Below are positions 17,126 to 27,199 of a stretch of DNA of 64,000 nucleotides, one piece after another. Below the pieces are notes generated by a model that was given only the letters and a program-made list of their open reading frames with translations, was not told the DNA's origin and made no database searches. The stretch is from Bacteroidales bacterium (GTDB lineage Bacteria > Bacteroidota > Bacteroidia > Bacteroidales > UBA932). Both the position numbers and the translations under genes were made by a program. Location of the stretch: assembly GCA_017527415.1 (NCBI GenBank), contig JAFXQA010000012.1:1-64000 (forward strand), in the 5' to 3' direction. The number at the start of each line of letters is the position of its first letter. The first letter of the stretch is position 1.

Positions 17126-19569
17126 TGCGTGCACTCCTGCTGGTTGCGACCTTGTCGCTTTCGATTTCAGCCTTCGCCCAGAGGAGCGAAGTGCTGCTGG
17201 AGAAGGGGTGGAAGTTCCATCGTGGAGATGCCCCCGAGGCCTCTGCCGCCGCTTATGACGATTCCGCCTGGCAGGAAGTGTGCATACCCCACGATTGGGC
17301 TATCTACGGCCCTTTCAGCCGTGAGTACGATCTTCAGAACGTGGCGGTTACGCAGAATTACGAGAAAAAGGCCTCGCTTAAGACCGGACGCACCGGAGGC
17401 CTGCCTTATGTGGGCTGCGGATGGTACAGATGCAGTTTCGAGGTGCCCTCCGGAAAGCGGGCGACGCTTGTCTTCGACGGTGCAATGAGCGAGGCGCACG
17501 TATTCGTCAACGGAAAAGAGGTCTGCTTCTGGCCTTATGGTTATAATTCCTTCCATGTCGATATTACAGGGGCGGTGCATCCTGGCGGCAATGAGCTTGC
17601 AGTCCGTTTGGAAAATCTCCCCAACTCTTCTCGCTGGTATCCCGGTGCAGGCCTCTATCGCAACGTTCATCTTGTTCTCACTGAAACTTTACATGTAGGA
17701 GTATGGGGAACACACGTTGCTACTCCTGAGGTATCTGCCGATTTCGCCTCCGTTCACCTGGAAACAACTCTGGAAGGGGTAGATGACATAGGTGCCAGGG
17801 TGCATACTTGCATAATAGGGCCTGACGGAGCCGTGGTTGCAGAAGCGGATTCTTCTCTTCAGCCCGGAGAAAGCACTGCGGTCCAGGATTTCGGCATCCC
17901 GGCTCCGGAACTATGGAGCCCTGAAACACCTTCTTTGTACAAGGCGGTATCGGTAATAGGGGACGGGATTCGTGAGACAGACCGCTATGAGACGGTTTTT
18001 GGAATCCGCAGTGTGGAGTTTATCCCCGGAAAGGGTTTCCTACTGAATGGCGAATCGCGCAAGTTCCAGGGTGTCTGCAATCATCATGACCTCGGGCCTC
18101 TGGGAGCAGCCGTAAATGAGTCGGCAATCAGGCACCAGCTTGAATTGTTGAAAGATATGGGCTGTGACGCCATCCGGACTTCTCACAATATGCCGGCTCC
18201 GGAGCTGGTGCGGCTATGTGATGAAATGGGCTTCATGATGATGGTCGAGCCCTTTGATGAATGGGATGTGGCCAAGTGCCGCAATGGTTATCACAGATAT
18301 TTTGAGGAATGGGCGGAAAAGGATATGGTGAATATGCTCCGCCAGTATCGCAACCATCCTTCCGTGGTTCTTTGGAGCATAGGCAACGAAGTACCCACGC
18401 AGTGCAGCCCGGAGGGGTATAAAGTCGCTTCTTTCCTGCGGGACATCTGTCACAGGGAAGATCCCACGCGGCTTGTCACCTGTGGCATGGACCAGGTTTC
18501 GTGCGTGCTTTCAAATGGCTTTGCAGCCTGCATCGACGTGCCCGGCCTGAACTATCGCACCTTCCGCTACGAGGAGGCGTATGCGGCTCTGCCCCAGGGA
18601 TTTATCCTCGGCACGGAAACCGGTTCTACCGTGAGTTCCCGCGGGGTTTACAAATTGCCGGCGGTAAAGCGTTTCAGCGCAAAAGATCCCGACCAGCAGT
18701 GCTCCGCCTATGAGTTGGATGCCTGTTCATGGTCAAATAGCCCGGACGTGGATTTCGCCCTGGCGGACGATTATCCCTGGACCCTCGGGCAGTTCGTCTG
18801 GACGGGATTCGACTATCTGGGCGAGCCCAGCCCATACGATACCGATGCCTGGCCGAACCACTCTTCGATGTTCGGTATCATCGACCTGGCATCCCTGCCT
18901 AAAGACCGCTTCTGGCTCTTCCGAAGCGTGTGGAACCGCAACTCCGAAACCCTTCATATTTTACCTCACTGGAACTGGAAGAAGGGTGACAAGGTGCCGG
19001 TTATGGTGTTCACAAGCTACGATGAGGCTGAGCTATTCCTGAACGGAAAGTCATTGGGTATCAGAAAGAAAGCCGTTGCCGTGGAACCCACGCACGGTGG
19101 CCAGGAGGAAGCGCTCGAAAGCCGCTACCGCCTGATATGGGAAGATATCGATTACGAGCCAGGTGAACTGAAGGTTGTGGCTTATCGCGATGGCGCTCCT
19201 GCGGATTCCGCTTTCGTTCGCACGGCTGGCAAACCACATCGAATCAGCCTGTCTTATGACGGTCACGCATTGAAATCCGACGGCAAGGATCTCGCCTATG
19301 TAACCGTTTCGATTCTGGATAAAAAAGGCAACCTATGTCCTCTGGACGGGTCTCTACTCAAATTCAAGGTCTCCGGCGCAGGTTCATACCGTGCCGCAGC
19401 GAACGGCGATCCCACCTGCCTGGATATTTTCCACGAACCCCGTATGCACGCCTTCAACGGCAAACTCACTGTAATCGTTCAATCTTCCCAAACTCCCGGC
19501 CGCATCCGTCTTAAGGTCTCCGGCCGCCGTCTCCGCACCGCCAAACTCTCCGTTAATTCAGCCCTCTAA
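17125..19569 (+). CDS. GH2 beta-galactosidase
   Basis: 814 residues; the signal peptide ends near 'ISAFAQRSE'. The start overlaps the upstream stop as TAATG. Domain order is a jelly-roll sugar-binding domain ('WKFHRGDAPEASAAAYDDSAWQ', 'CIPHDWAIYGPF', 'GGLPYVGCGWYRCSFEVP'), an Ig-like domain, and a TIM barrel with 'RTSHNMPAPELVRLCDEMGF'. The acid/base motif is 'VLWSIGNEVPTQ' near residue 417, and the nucleophile glutamate sits in 'ILGTETGSTVSSRG' near 496. A DUF4982-like and further beta-sandwich tail follows. This architecture is typical of Bacteroidota exo-beta-galactosidases. It is the last gene of the locus. Confidence 0.9.
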   Translation: MRALLLVATLSLSISAFAQRSEVLLEKGWKFHRGDAPEASAAAYDDSAWQEVCIPHDWAIYGPFSREYDLQNVAVTQNYEKKASLKTGRTGGLPYVGCGWYRCSFEVPSGKRATLVFDGAMSEAHVFVNGKEVCFWPYGYNSFHVDITGAVHPGGNELAVRLENLPNSSRWYPGAGLYRNVHLVLTETLHVGVWGTHVATPEVSADFASVHLETTLEGVDDIGARVHTCIIGPDGAVVAEADSSLQPGESTAVQDFGIPAPELWSPETPSLYKAVSVIGDGIRETDRYETVFGIRSVEFIPGKGFLLNGESRKFQGVCNHHDLGPLGAAVNESAIRHQLELLKDMGCDAIRTSHNMPAPELVRLCDEMGFMMMVEPFDEWDVAKCRNGYHRYFEEWAEKDMVNMLRQYRNHPSVVLWSIGNEVPTQCSPEGYKVASFLRDICHREDPTRLVTCGMDQVSCVLSNGFAACIDVPGLNYRTFRYEEAYAALPQGFILGTETGSTVSSRGVYKLPAVKRFSAKDPDQQCSAYELDACSWSNSPDVDFALADDYPWTLGQFVWTGFDYLGEPSPYDTDAWPNHSSMFGIIDLASLPKDRFWLFRSVWNRNSETLHILPHWNWKKGDKVPVMVFTSYDEAELFLNGKSLGIRKKAVAVEPTHGGQEEALESRYRLIWEDIDYEPGELKVVAYRDGAPADSAFVRTAGKPHRISLSYDGHALKSDGKDLAYVTVSILDKKGNLCPLDGSLLKFKVSGAGSYRAAANGDPTCLDIFHEPRMHAFNGKLTVIVQSSQTPGRIRLKVSGRRLRTAKLSVNSAL

Positions 19570-19598
19570 TGCTGCAGGTGTCCCGTTTTTGCGGGCTC

Positions 19599-19628
19599 CG
19601 GGCAGGAATCGGGGCATTTTTCTGCCCG
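19599..19628 (+). terminator. Weak hairpin after the glycosidase operon
   Basis: CGGGCAG (19599-19605) can pair with CTGCCCG (19622-19628) around a 16-nt loop. A smaller CCCG/CGGG stem lies just before it at 19582-19595. The T run falls in the loop, not after the stem, so efficient intrinsic termination is doubtful. The preceding GGTGTCCCG resembles the arms of the hairpins at 3161-3252. Confidence 0.3.
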
Positions 19629-19674
19629 CGAGGGAGTTTTCGGAACCAGTTGTTGCGCTAAGGTCGAAAATTAG

Positions 19675-21264
<1,590 letters not shown>

Positions 21265-21267
21265 GAT

Positions 21268-21501
21268 ATGGAACTGCAGATCATCACTCCGAACGGATTC
21301 GAGAAGCATGAGGCCACGGCGGTGTTCCTCCCGGGTGCAGCAGGCGCCTTCGAGGTGCTGCACGGCCACGCCCCTCTGATCTCTACCCTCGTGGCGGGAG
21401 ATATCCGCTGGCGCGATGCTTCCGGCGCGGAATCCGTCCGCTCCATCGGCTCCGGTGCCGTGATGGTTGAAAACGATATAATCAAGGTTTGCGCAGAATA
21501 A
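21268..21501 (+). CDS. atpC: F1 ATP synthase subunit epsilon, short form
   Basis: 77 residues, covering only the N-terminal beta-sandwich: 'MELQIITPNGFEKHEA', 'LPGAAGAFEVLHGHAPLIS' and 'GSGAVMVENDIIKV'. The C-terminal helical hairpin that inhibits ATP hydrolysis in E. coli is absent. Short forms are common in Bacteroidota, so this is probably a lineage trait and not a truncation. The stop overlaps the atpB start as TAATG. Confidence 0.93.
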   Translation: MELQIITPNGFEKHEATAVFLPGAAGAFEVLHGHAPLISTLVAGDIRWRDASGAESVRSIGSGAVMVENDIIKVCAE

Positions 21502-22568
21502 TGGGTTTAAGAAGAATGATTCTCGCTATGTTGCTTGTGCTTTTCGCGCAGGCGGCGACGGCAATGGTGCCAGCGAGCATTTTTCTGCGAGCTGGTGCCA
21601 TTGCCGCAGAGCCAGCCCCAAGCGACGACCTGGACATCGGCGAAGTCATCTTCGACCACGTGCTGGACTCCTACGAATGGCACATCACCGACTGGAAAGG
21701 CAAAGCTGTGGCAATTCACCTCCCGGTCATCCTCTTCGACCACGGCCTCAAGACCTTCAACTCCCACAAGATATTGGAAACAGGGGAGTACGGGGGATAT
21801 CACATCGCTTCCGAGGGAGAGGCGCACGAGGGAAAGATAGTCCGCGCCGACGGCACCAAGCCCTTTGATATCTCCATCACCAAGAACGTGCTGCAGCTTT
21901 TCATCAACGCCATCCTCCTGCTGATGATAGTGCTGCTTACCGCGCGCTGGTACCGGCGCCACGACGCCCTCAGAGAGCATCCTACCGGCATCGCGGCCCT
22001 GATGGAGCCGCTGATAATGATGGTGCACGACATGGCTAAGGAGAACATAGGGGAGGACTATCGCCGCTATTCGCCCTATCTGCTGACGGTTTTCCTGTTC
22101 ATACTGTTCAGCAATTTCATAGGCATCATCCCCTTCTTCCCCGGCGGAGCTAACCTTACCGGCAACATAGCCTGCACGATGGTGCTGGCACTCTTCACCT
22201 TCTTCACGGTGAACCTCACGGGCACGAAGCATTACTACAAAGAGATTTTCAGTCCCGACGTGCCCGGGCTGCTGAAGCCGCTGATGGCGGTGATAGAATT
22301 CTTCAGCGCCTTGGTGAAACCTATCTCGCTCACCATCCGACTTTTCGCCAACATGCTCGCCGGCCATATACAGATACTCTGCATGGTATGCATCATCTTC
22401 ATAATGGGAAAGATGGGCATGGCAATGACTGCCGGGGCAACGGCAATATCTGTCCTTTTCGGAATCTTCCTGGATGTGCTGGAGATGCTGATCTCCTTTA
22501 TCCAGGCATATATATTTACAATGCTCTCGTCTATTTACATAGGTATGGCGCGGCAAAAAGCAGAATAA
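21501..22568 (+). CDS. atpB: Fo ATP synthase subunit a
   Basis: 355 residues from the ATG at 21501, which overlaps the atpC stop and is preferred over an in-frame TTG at 21489. A signal-like N-terminus and a soluble extension of about 130 residues precede the membrane domain, as in other Bacteroidota. Membrane helices include 'NVLQLFINAILLLMIVLL' and 'YLLTVFLFILFSNFIGIIPFFPGG'. The helix 'PISLTIRLFANMLAGHI' carries the essential arginine facing the c-ring. No atpI-like gene separates it from atpC. Confidence 0.95.
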   Translation: MGLRRMILAMLLVLFAQAATAMVPASIFLRAGAIAAEPAPSDDLDIGEVIFDHVLDSYEWHITDWKGKAVAIHLPVILFDHGLKTFNSHKILETGEYGGYHIASEGEAHEGKIVRADGTKPFDISITKNVLQLFINAILLLMIVLLTARWYRRHDALREHPTGIAALMEPLIMMVHDMAKENIGEDYRRYSPYLLTVFLFILFSNFIGIIPFFPGGANLTGNIACTMVLALFTFFTVNLTGTKHYYKEIFSPDVPGLLKPLMAVIEFFSALVKPISLTIRLFANMLAGHIQILCMVCIIFIMGKMGMAMTAGATAISVLFGIFLDVLEMLISFIQAYIFTMLSSIYIGMARQKAE

Positions 22569-22589
22569 CAACTTTAAATCTATATTATT

Positions 22590-22847
22590 ATGGTACTCGC
22601 AATTATTCTTCAGGCAGTTGCCGGAGCGGCCCTCGGAAAGGCTGGCGCCGCAGTCGCAGCAGCTCTCGCGGCATTTGCAGCAGGTTATGGCATCGGTAAG
22701 GTCGGTTCTTCCGCAATGGAAGCCATCGCCCGCCAGCCCGAATCCGCAGGGAACATCCGTTCCAGTATGATCGTAGTCGCCGGTATGATCGAAGGTGCAG
22801 CGCTGCTCGGCATCATAGTTTGTCTGCTGGCTGTAGTGCTCAAGTAA
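22590..22847 (+). CDS. atpE: Fo ATP synthase subunit c
   Basis: 85 residues forming two transmembrane helices joined by the polar loop 'ARQPESAG'. The ion-binding glutamate is in helix 2 within 'VVAGMIEGAALLG'. The residue after it is Gly, not Ser or Thr, and helix 1 ('AGYGIGKV') lacks the Gln of sodium-type rings. The sequence therefore favours proton coupling. It lies 21 nt after atpB and 3 nt before atpF. Confidence 0.96.
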   Translation: MVLAIILQAVAGAALGKAGAAVAAALAAFAAGYGIGKVGSSAMEAIARQPESAGNIRSSMIVVAGMIEGAALLGIIVCLLAVVLK

Positions 22848-22850
22848 ATC

Positions 22851-23372
22851 ATGAATCTCATTACTCCGGACAGCGGCCTTCTCTTCTGGATGGTCCTCAT
22901 CTTCGGCATCGTGTTCTTCATCCTTGCCAAGTGGGGCTTTCCGGCCATTACCGGCATGGTGGACGAGCGCAACAAGCACATCGACGAGTCGCTGCGGCTC
23001 GCCGAAGAGGCGCAGGTGCGAATGTCGAAACTTGCCGAGGAACAGGCAGAGCTGATCGCGCAGACCCGTCAGGAGCAGGGACGCATCCTCAAGGAAGCAG
23101 CCCGGGCCCGCAGCGAGATCCTTGCACAGGCGAAAGCAGATGCGCAGGCGCAGACCGCCGAGATGGTGGAGAAGGCGCGGGAGCAGATAGCGAACGAACG
23201 CGAGACTGCCCTGCGCGATATCCGCCGACAGGTGGCACTGCTCTCCGTGGACGTTGCCGAAAAGGTGCTGCGCGCCAAGCTGGATGCCTCGCCCGAGCAG
23301 CAGGCACTGATCGACCGCCTGACAGACGAGGCTGTCATTCCAAACGAAGCGAAGGAATCTATTACCAGTTAA
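22851..23372 (+). CDS. atpF: Fo ATP synthase subunit b
   Basis: 173 residues. One N-terminal membrane helix ('LLFWMVLIFGIVFFILAKWG') is followed by a long alanine- and glutamate-rich coiled coil, the peripheral stalk. The family normally ends near 'EQQALIDRLTDEA'. Here a 12-residue tail 'VIPNEAKESITS' follows, encoded by a repeat unit (23334-23360) that recurs in atpG. The tail is thus probably an insertion by-product at a tolerant C-terminus. Confidence 0.95.
   Translation: MNLITPDSGLLFWMVLIFGIVFFILAKWGFPAITGMVDERNKHIDESLRLAEEAQVRMSKLAEEQAELIAQTRQEQGRILKEAARARSEILAQAKADAQAQTAEMVEKAREQIANERETALRDIRRQVALLSVDVAEKVLRAKLDASPEQQALIDRLTDEAVIPNEAKESITS
23334..23360 (+). repeat. 27-bp interspersed repeat forming the AtpF C-terminus
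   Basis: Matches 26194-26220 in atpG at 24 of 27 positions. Core GAAGCGAAGGAATCT. Here it is read in frame as VIPNEAKES. Confidence 0.8.
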
Positions 23373-23375
23373 GTC

Positions 23376-23852
23376 ATGAACCAGGGAGCAGTTTCCAGTC
23401 GTTATGCCAATGCCTTCCTCCGCCTTGTGGAGGAAAGCGGCCGCGGCGAGCAGGTCTTCACCCAGGTGAGGGCCCTGCTCAAGGACGCATCGTCTGCCCC
23501 GCAGCCGCTGGAGCCCGACATCGAAAAGCTCGTGCTGCTTCTGCGGAAGAACCGCCGCCTGGACTGCCTCAAGTTCATCCTGAACGACTTCGTGCGCCTC
23601 TGGTGCAAAGCCGAGGGCATAGTGCTTGTGAAACTGGTCACGGCCGTGCCTTCCCCTGGCCTTCCGGAACGTCTGGAGGGCCTGATTGCCGCCCGCACGG
23701 GCTGCAAGGTGATAATGGAGTCCGCCATCGACCCCGATCTTCTCGGGGGCTTTGTGCTGGAGCTCGACAATGAAATGCTGGATGCGAGCGTGCGCCGCCA
23801 GATCGACGACATCCGCCGCCAGCTTGTACAAAAGAACAACCGAATCATATGA
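23376..23852 (+). CDS. atpH: F1 ATP synthase subunit delta
   Basis: 158 residues, slightly short for OSCP/delta (about 175-180). The N-terminal helical domain starts '[21 protein letters not shown]'. The C-terminal part has '[10 protein letters not shown]', '[36 protein letters not shown]', the conserved family ending. It joins F1 to the peripheral stalk. The stop overlaps the atpA start by 4 nt. Confidence 0.94.
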   Translation: MNQGAVSSRYANAFLRLVEESGRGEQVFTQVRALLKDASSAPQPLEPDIEKLVLLLRKNRRLDCLKFILNDFVRLWCKAEGIVLVKLVTAVPSPGLPERLEGLIAARTGCKVIMESAIDPDLLGGFVLELDNEMLDASVRRQIDDIRRQLVQKNNRII

Positions 23853-25435
23853 CGCAGAATACAATCAAGGCCAGCGAGATTTCCGACATCCTTCTCGGGC
23901 AGCTGAAAGACATCGATACCACCGTCCATTTCGAGGAGACCGGAAAGGTGCTCCAGGTGAGCGACGGTGTGGCCCGTATCTACGGCCTGGTGAACGCCGA
24001 GGCCGGCGAGCTGCTGGAGTTTGCCTCCGGGGTCAAGGGTGTGGTGATGAATCTGGAAGAGGATAACGTGGGTGCCGTGCTTCTGGGCCCTACCGACCAG
24101 GTGAAGGAGGGGATGAATGTGCGCCGCCTGGGCCGCATCGCTTCCATCAACGTGGGCGAGAAGATGGTAGGCCGTGTGGTGAATCCCCTTGGAGAGCCTC
24201 TGGACGGCCTGGGAGACATTGGCGGCGAGCTTTTCGAGATGCCGCTGGAGCGTAAGGCGCCGGGAGTGGTCTTCCGCGAGCCGGTGACCGAACCCCTTCA
24301 GACGGGCCTCAAAGCGGTAGACTCGATGATCCCCATCGGCCGAGGCCAGCGTGAGCTTATAATCGGCGACCGCCAGACCGGCAAGACCGCCCTCGCCATC
24401 GACACCATCATCAACCAGCGCAGCAATTTCGAGGCGGGCGAACCCGTCTATTGCATCTATGTTGCCGTAGGTCAGAAGGGATCCACCGTGGCTTCGATTG
24501 TGGAGACGCTGCGTTCGAAGGGGGCGATGGACTACACCATCGTGGTGGCCGCGACCGCATCCGACCCTGCCGCCGTGCAGTATTATGCGCCTTTTGCGGG
24601 AGCCGCAGTCGGGGAGTATTTCCGTGATACCGGCCGCCCGGCACTGATAGTTTATGACGACCTTTCCAAGCAGGCTGTGGCCTACCGCGAGGTATCTCTG
24701 ATCCTGCGCCGCCCTTCCGGCCGCGAGGCCTATCCGGGAGACGTGTTCTATCTGCACAGCCGCCTGCTCGAGCGCGCCGCAAAGATCATCGGCCAGCAGG
24801 AAGTTGCGGAACAGATGAACGATCTGCCCGAGTCCCTGAAGGGGCGCGTGAAGGCAGGAGGTTCACTCACGGCTCTCCCTATCATCGAAACGCAGGCTGG
24901 AGATGTTTCAGCCTATATTCCTACTAACGTGATTTCCATTACCGACGGGCAGATTTACCTGGAAAGTTCGCTCTTTAACCAGGGATTTCGCCCGGCAATC
25001 AACGTGGGTATTTCGGTTTCCCGAGTGGGTGGCTCTGCCCAGGTGAAATCGATGAAGAAGGTGGCGGGCACGCTTAAGATAGACCAGGCGCAGTACAACG
25101 AGCTTGAGGCGTTCAGCAAGTTCAGTTCTGATATGGACAAGGTGACGGCGCAGACCCTGGACAAGGGGCGCAAGAACAACCGCCTGCTTATCCAGCCGCA
25201 GTACGCACCTATGCCCGTGGGTGAACAGATTGCGGTGCTGTATTGCGGCACTCACGCTCTGATGGCAGATATCGCTCTGGAAAAAGTTTCCGAGTTCGAG
25301 GGGCTTTTCCTCGACAGGATGCGGGCCTCGCACAAGGATGTGCTGGATACGCTTGCTTCCGGAAAGATAGATTCCGACGTCGAGGCGGTGTTGACTGAAG
25401 TTGCCGCCGAGGTCGTTTCGCAGATTAACGCATAG
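23849..25435 (+). CDS. atpA: F1 ATP synthase subunit alpha
   Basis: 528 residues. Non-catalytic nucleotide-binding subunit. P-loop '[13 protein letters not shown]' near residue 173; '[16 protein letters not shown]'; '[47 protein letters not shown]'; C-terminal '[22 protein letters not shown]'. The length and all motifs are normal. The start overlaps atpH as ATGA and the end lies 5 nt before atpG. Confidence 0.98.
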   Translation: MTQNTIKASEISDILLGQLKDIDTTVHFEETGKVLQVSDGVARIYGLVNAEAGELLEFASGVKGVVMNLEEDNVGAVLLGPTDQVKEGMNVRRLGRIASINVGEKMVGRVVNPLGEPLDGLGDIGGELFEMPLERKAPGVVFREPVTEPLQTGLKAVDSMIPIGRGQRELIIGDRQTGKTALAIDTIINQRSNFEAGEPVYCIYVAVGQKGSTVASIVETLRSKGAMDYTIVVAATASDPAAVQYYAPFAGAAVGEYFRDTGRPALIVYDDLSKQAVAYREVSLILRRPSGREAYPGDVFYLHSRLLERAAKIIGQQEVAEQMNDLPESLKGRVKAGGSLTALPIIETQAGDVSAYIPTNVISITDGQIYLESSLFNQGFRPAINVGISVSRVGGSAQVKSMKKVAGTLKIDQAQYNELEAFSKFSSDMDKVTAQTLDKGRKNNRLLIQPQYAPMPVGEQIAVLYCGTHALMADIALEKVSEFEGLFLDRMRASHKDVLDTLASGKIDSDVEAVLTEVAAEVVSQINA

Positions 25436-25440
25436 GGTAT

Positions 25441-26469
25441 ATGGCTTCGCTTCGGGAGGTTAAGGATCACATTGCGTCTGTACGCAGCACGCTGAAGATT
25501 ACTTCGGCGATGAAGTTGGTGTCTTCGGCCAAGTTGCGCAAGGCGCAGCAGGCGGCGGAGGGCGTGAGGCCGTACACCGAGGCGTTGGCCGGCATGCTTG
25601 CGCGCGTGCTGGCGGCTCCATCCGCGACGGGCAAAAGGCCCGTCCGTGTCCCACAAGGGGAGCCCGGTACGGGCATTGCCCGTCCGCAGGTCCCTGCTCC
25701 CGCCAGCACTGCCATCGTGGCGGTGGCGTCCAACTCGTCGTTGTGCGGGGGATTCAACATCAACGTGATCCACAAGGTGCAGGAGGTGGTTGCGGAAATC
25801 CGCAAGGCCGGGGGAGAGGTTGAAGTGATTTCGGTGGGGCGGAAAATGGCTGAGGCGATGCGCAAGGCGGGCTTCGCTCCGGAAGACCATGCGGATCTTG
25901 TGGGGCACAATACTTTTGAGAAGTCGGCGGCGTTCGCCCAGGCTCTCATAGATGCCTTCAATTCCGGCCGATATGGCCGTATCCTTCTGATATACAATCA
26001 TTTCGTTTCCACTGCTTCGCAGAAGGTCCAGGTGGAACAGTATTTACCGTTCGCCGGCGGCGGCAGGGACAGCAGTCCCTTTTTCCGCCCGTCCGGCAAG
26101 CCGGACCCCTCCCAGCAAAGTTGGGCCCCTCCCGTTACAGCCACGGGGGGCTATGGCTCCAAAAGGGACTCTGTCCCTGCCGCTTCTGGCACAGTCGTTC
26201 CGAGCGAAGCGAAGGAATCTGACTACATCCTGGAACCATCCCGGGAGGAAATACTGGCGACGTTGCTGCCGCAGGTGATGCGGCTGCGCATCCATACGAT
26301 GCTGTTGGATTCGATTGCGGCGGAGCATGCGGCGCGCACTCTGGCCATGCAGGCAGCGTCGGACAATGCCGAGGACCTGCTCGCGGAACTCACGCTGGAG
26401 TACAACAAGGGCCGCCAGCAGAAGATTACATCCGAAATCCTCGACCTTATAGGAGGGGCGCAGCAATGA
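25441..26469 (+). CDS. atpG: F1 ATP synthase subunit gamma with two repeat-derived insertions
   Basis: 342 residues against about 290 for the family. N-terminal 'MASLREVKDHIASVRSTLKITSAMKLVSSAKLRKAQ', 'AVASNSSLCGGFN', and C-terminal 'RTLAMQAASDNAEDLLAELTLEYNKGRQQKITSEILDLIGGA' are typical, so the rotor helices are intact. Two segments are foreign. Residues about 61-84 ('TGKRPVRVPQGEPGTGIARP') are encoded by a hairpin-rich repeat at 25626-25690. Residues about 203-260 are encoded by a long palindrome (26061-26182) plus a 27-bp repeat. Both insertions keep the frame and fall in loops before or within the Rossmann-like domain. The stop overlaps thiN by 4 nt. Confidence 0.95.
   Translation: MASLREVKDHIASVRSTLKITSAMKLVSSAKLRKAQQAAEGVRPYTEALAGMLARVLAAPSATGKRPVRVPQGEPGTGIARPQVPAPASTAIVAVASNSSLCGGFNINVIHKVQEVVAEIRKAGGEVEVISVGRKMAEAMRKAGFAPEDHADLVGHNTFEKSAAFAQALIDAFNSGRYGRILLIYNHFVSTASQKVQVEQYLPFAGGGRDSSPFFRPSGKPDPSQQSWAPPVTATGGYGSKRDSVPAASGTVVPSEAKESDYILEPSREEILATLLPQVMRLRIHTMLLDSIAAEHAARTLAMQAASDNAEDLLAELTLEYNKGRQQKITSEILDLIGGAQQ
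25626..25690. repeat. Hairpin-rich repeat inserted in frame in atpG
   Basis: Contains hairpins GACGGGC/GCCCGTC (25626-25644) and ACGGGC/GCCCGT (25669-25683). Its reverse complement aligns without gaps to 62635-62700 in the RidA-family gene, by my count at about 49 of 66 positions. The alignment includes a shared 14-mer CGGACGGGCAATGC. Confidence 0.75.
26061..26182. repeat. Long palindromic element inserted in frame in atpG
   Basis: The left arm 26061-26083 and right arm 26161-26182 are reverse complements over 22 bp with a single extra C in the left arm. Each arm is itself a small palindrome (AGGGAC...GTCCCT). The 77-bp centre codes for 'PPVTATGGYG'-type low-complexity protein. Confidence 0.85.
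26194..26220 (+). repeat. 27-bp interspersed repeat in atpG
   Basis: Second copy of the unit found at the atpF 3' end (24 of 27 identical), immediately after the long palindrome. Read as VVPSEAKES. Confidence 0.8.
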
Positions 26470-27110
26470 CGGCGGTAATCCTGGCAAACGGGGACTTCCC
26501 CCGAAAAGAGTATCCCCTGTGGCTGCTGCGGGAGGCGGATGTCGTGGTTTGCTGCGACAGTGCGACATCTCTGAAACGCCTGCAGAAACTGGGCATAGAG
26601 CCTGTCGCCGTGGTTGGTGACATGGATTCGCTGCCGCCAGCGCAGCGAAAGGCTCTGGGTAACCGGGCCGTGAAGGTGGACGAACAGGACTACAACGACC
26701 TTAACAAGGCGTTCCTCTGGCTGCTCGAAAAATATCCGCAGGTGACCGATATCCACATTCTCGGTGCAACAGGCAAGAGCGAAGCCCATGCGCTGGGGAA
26801 CCTTTCCTACTTTATGTTCTGGGAGCAGGAACACAGTCTCGTCGCCCGCGGGATCCGGGTGGATATGGTCTCCGATTTCAATACTGCATTCGCCATTAAC
26901 GACAGTTGCGACCTCCACGTTGGTGAAGGTCGCAAGGTGTCGCTTTTCTCCCAGGACGGAACGCTCCGGATTTCTTCTTCCGGGCTGCAGTGGCCGACGG
27001 ATGACGTGGCCTTCGATTTCTGGTTCCGGGGCACGCTCAACCGCGCCACGTCCGACGTGATCTCCCTCCGCTTCAACCACCCCGCCCCTGCGCTGGTGAT
27101 TCTGGACTGA
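26466..27110 (+). CDS. thiN: Thiamine pyrophosphokinase
   Basis: 214 residues, a normal length. It transfers pyrophosphate from ATP to thiamine, giving the cofactor TPP. Family motifs: 'VVVCCDSATSLKRLQKLGIEPVAVVGDMDSLP' (acidic metal and ATP site), 'DYNDLNKAFLWLLEKY' (matching DxTDxxKAL), 'ILGATGKSEAHALGNL', and a C-terminal beta domain with 'SGLQWPTDDVAF' and 'GTLNRATSDVISL' for thiamine binding. It overlaps the atpG stop by ATGA, so it is probably co-transcribed with the ATP synthase genes. Confidence 0.92.
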   Translation: MTAVILANGDFPRKEYPLWLLREADVVVCCDSATSLKRLQKLGIEPVAVVGDMDSLPPAQRKALGNRAVKVDEQDYNDLNKAFLWLLEKYPQVTDIHILGATGKSEAHALGNLSYFMFWEQEHSLVARGIRVDMVSDFNTAFAINDSCDLHVGEGRKVSLFSQDGTLRISSSGLQWPTDDVAFDFWFRGTLNRATSDVISLRFNHPAPALVILD

Positions 27111-27114
27111 ATTC

Positions 27115-27147
27115 TTTTTGTTTTCTCCTATTTTATTACTATATTTG
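27115..27147 (+). promoter_or_regulatory. Consensus Bacteroidota promoter of hipBA
   Basis: -33 box TTTTTG at 27115-27120 and -7 box TATATTTG at 27140-27147, separated by 19 bp. This matches TTTG-N19-21-TAnnTTTG. The hipB ATG is at 27200. Confidence 0.8.
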
Positions 27148-27156
27148 TATATAGTA
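27137..27156. promoter_or_regulatory. Palindromic operator over the hipBA -7 box
   Basis: TACTATAT (27137-27144) and ATATAGTA (27149-27156) are perfect inverted repeats around TTGT, covering the whole -7 box. A half-site TACTATAA lies just before the hipB start (27191-27198). This is the expected arrangement for autorepression by HipB. Confidence 0.7.
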
Positions 27157-27199
27157 GTATCTTATATTATGTATTTTCGGGATTATTAAATACTATAAT

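Noticed and set aside
21268..21501. AtpC as a truncated pseudogene
   Set aside because: The 77-residue form is complete for the beta-sandwich domain, and short epsilon subunits are usual in this phylum.
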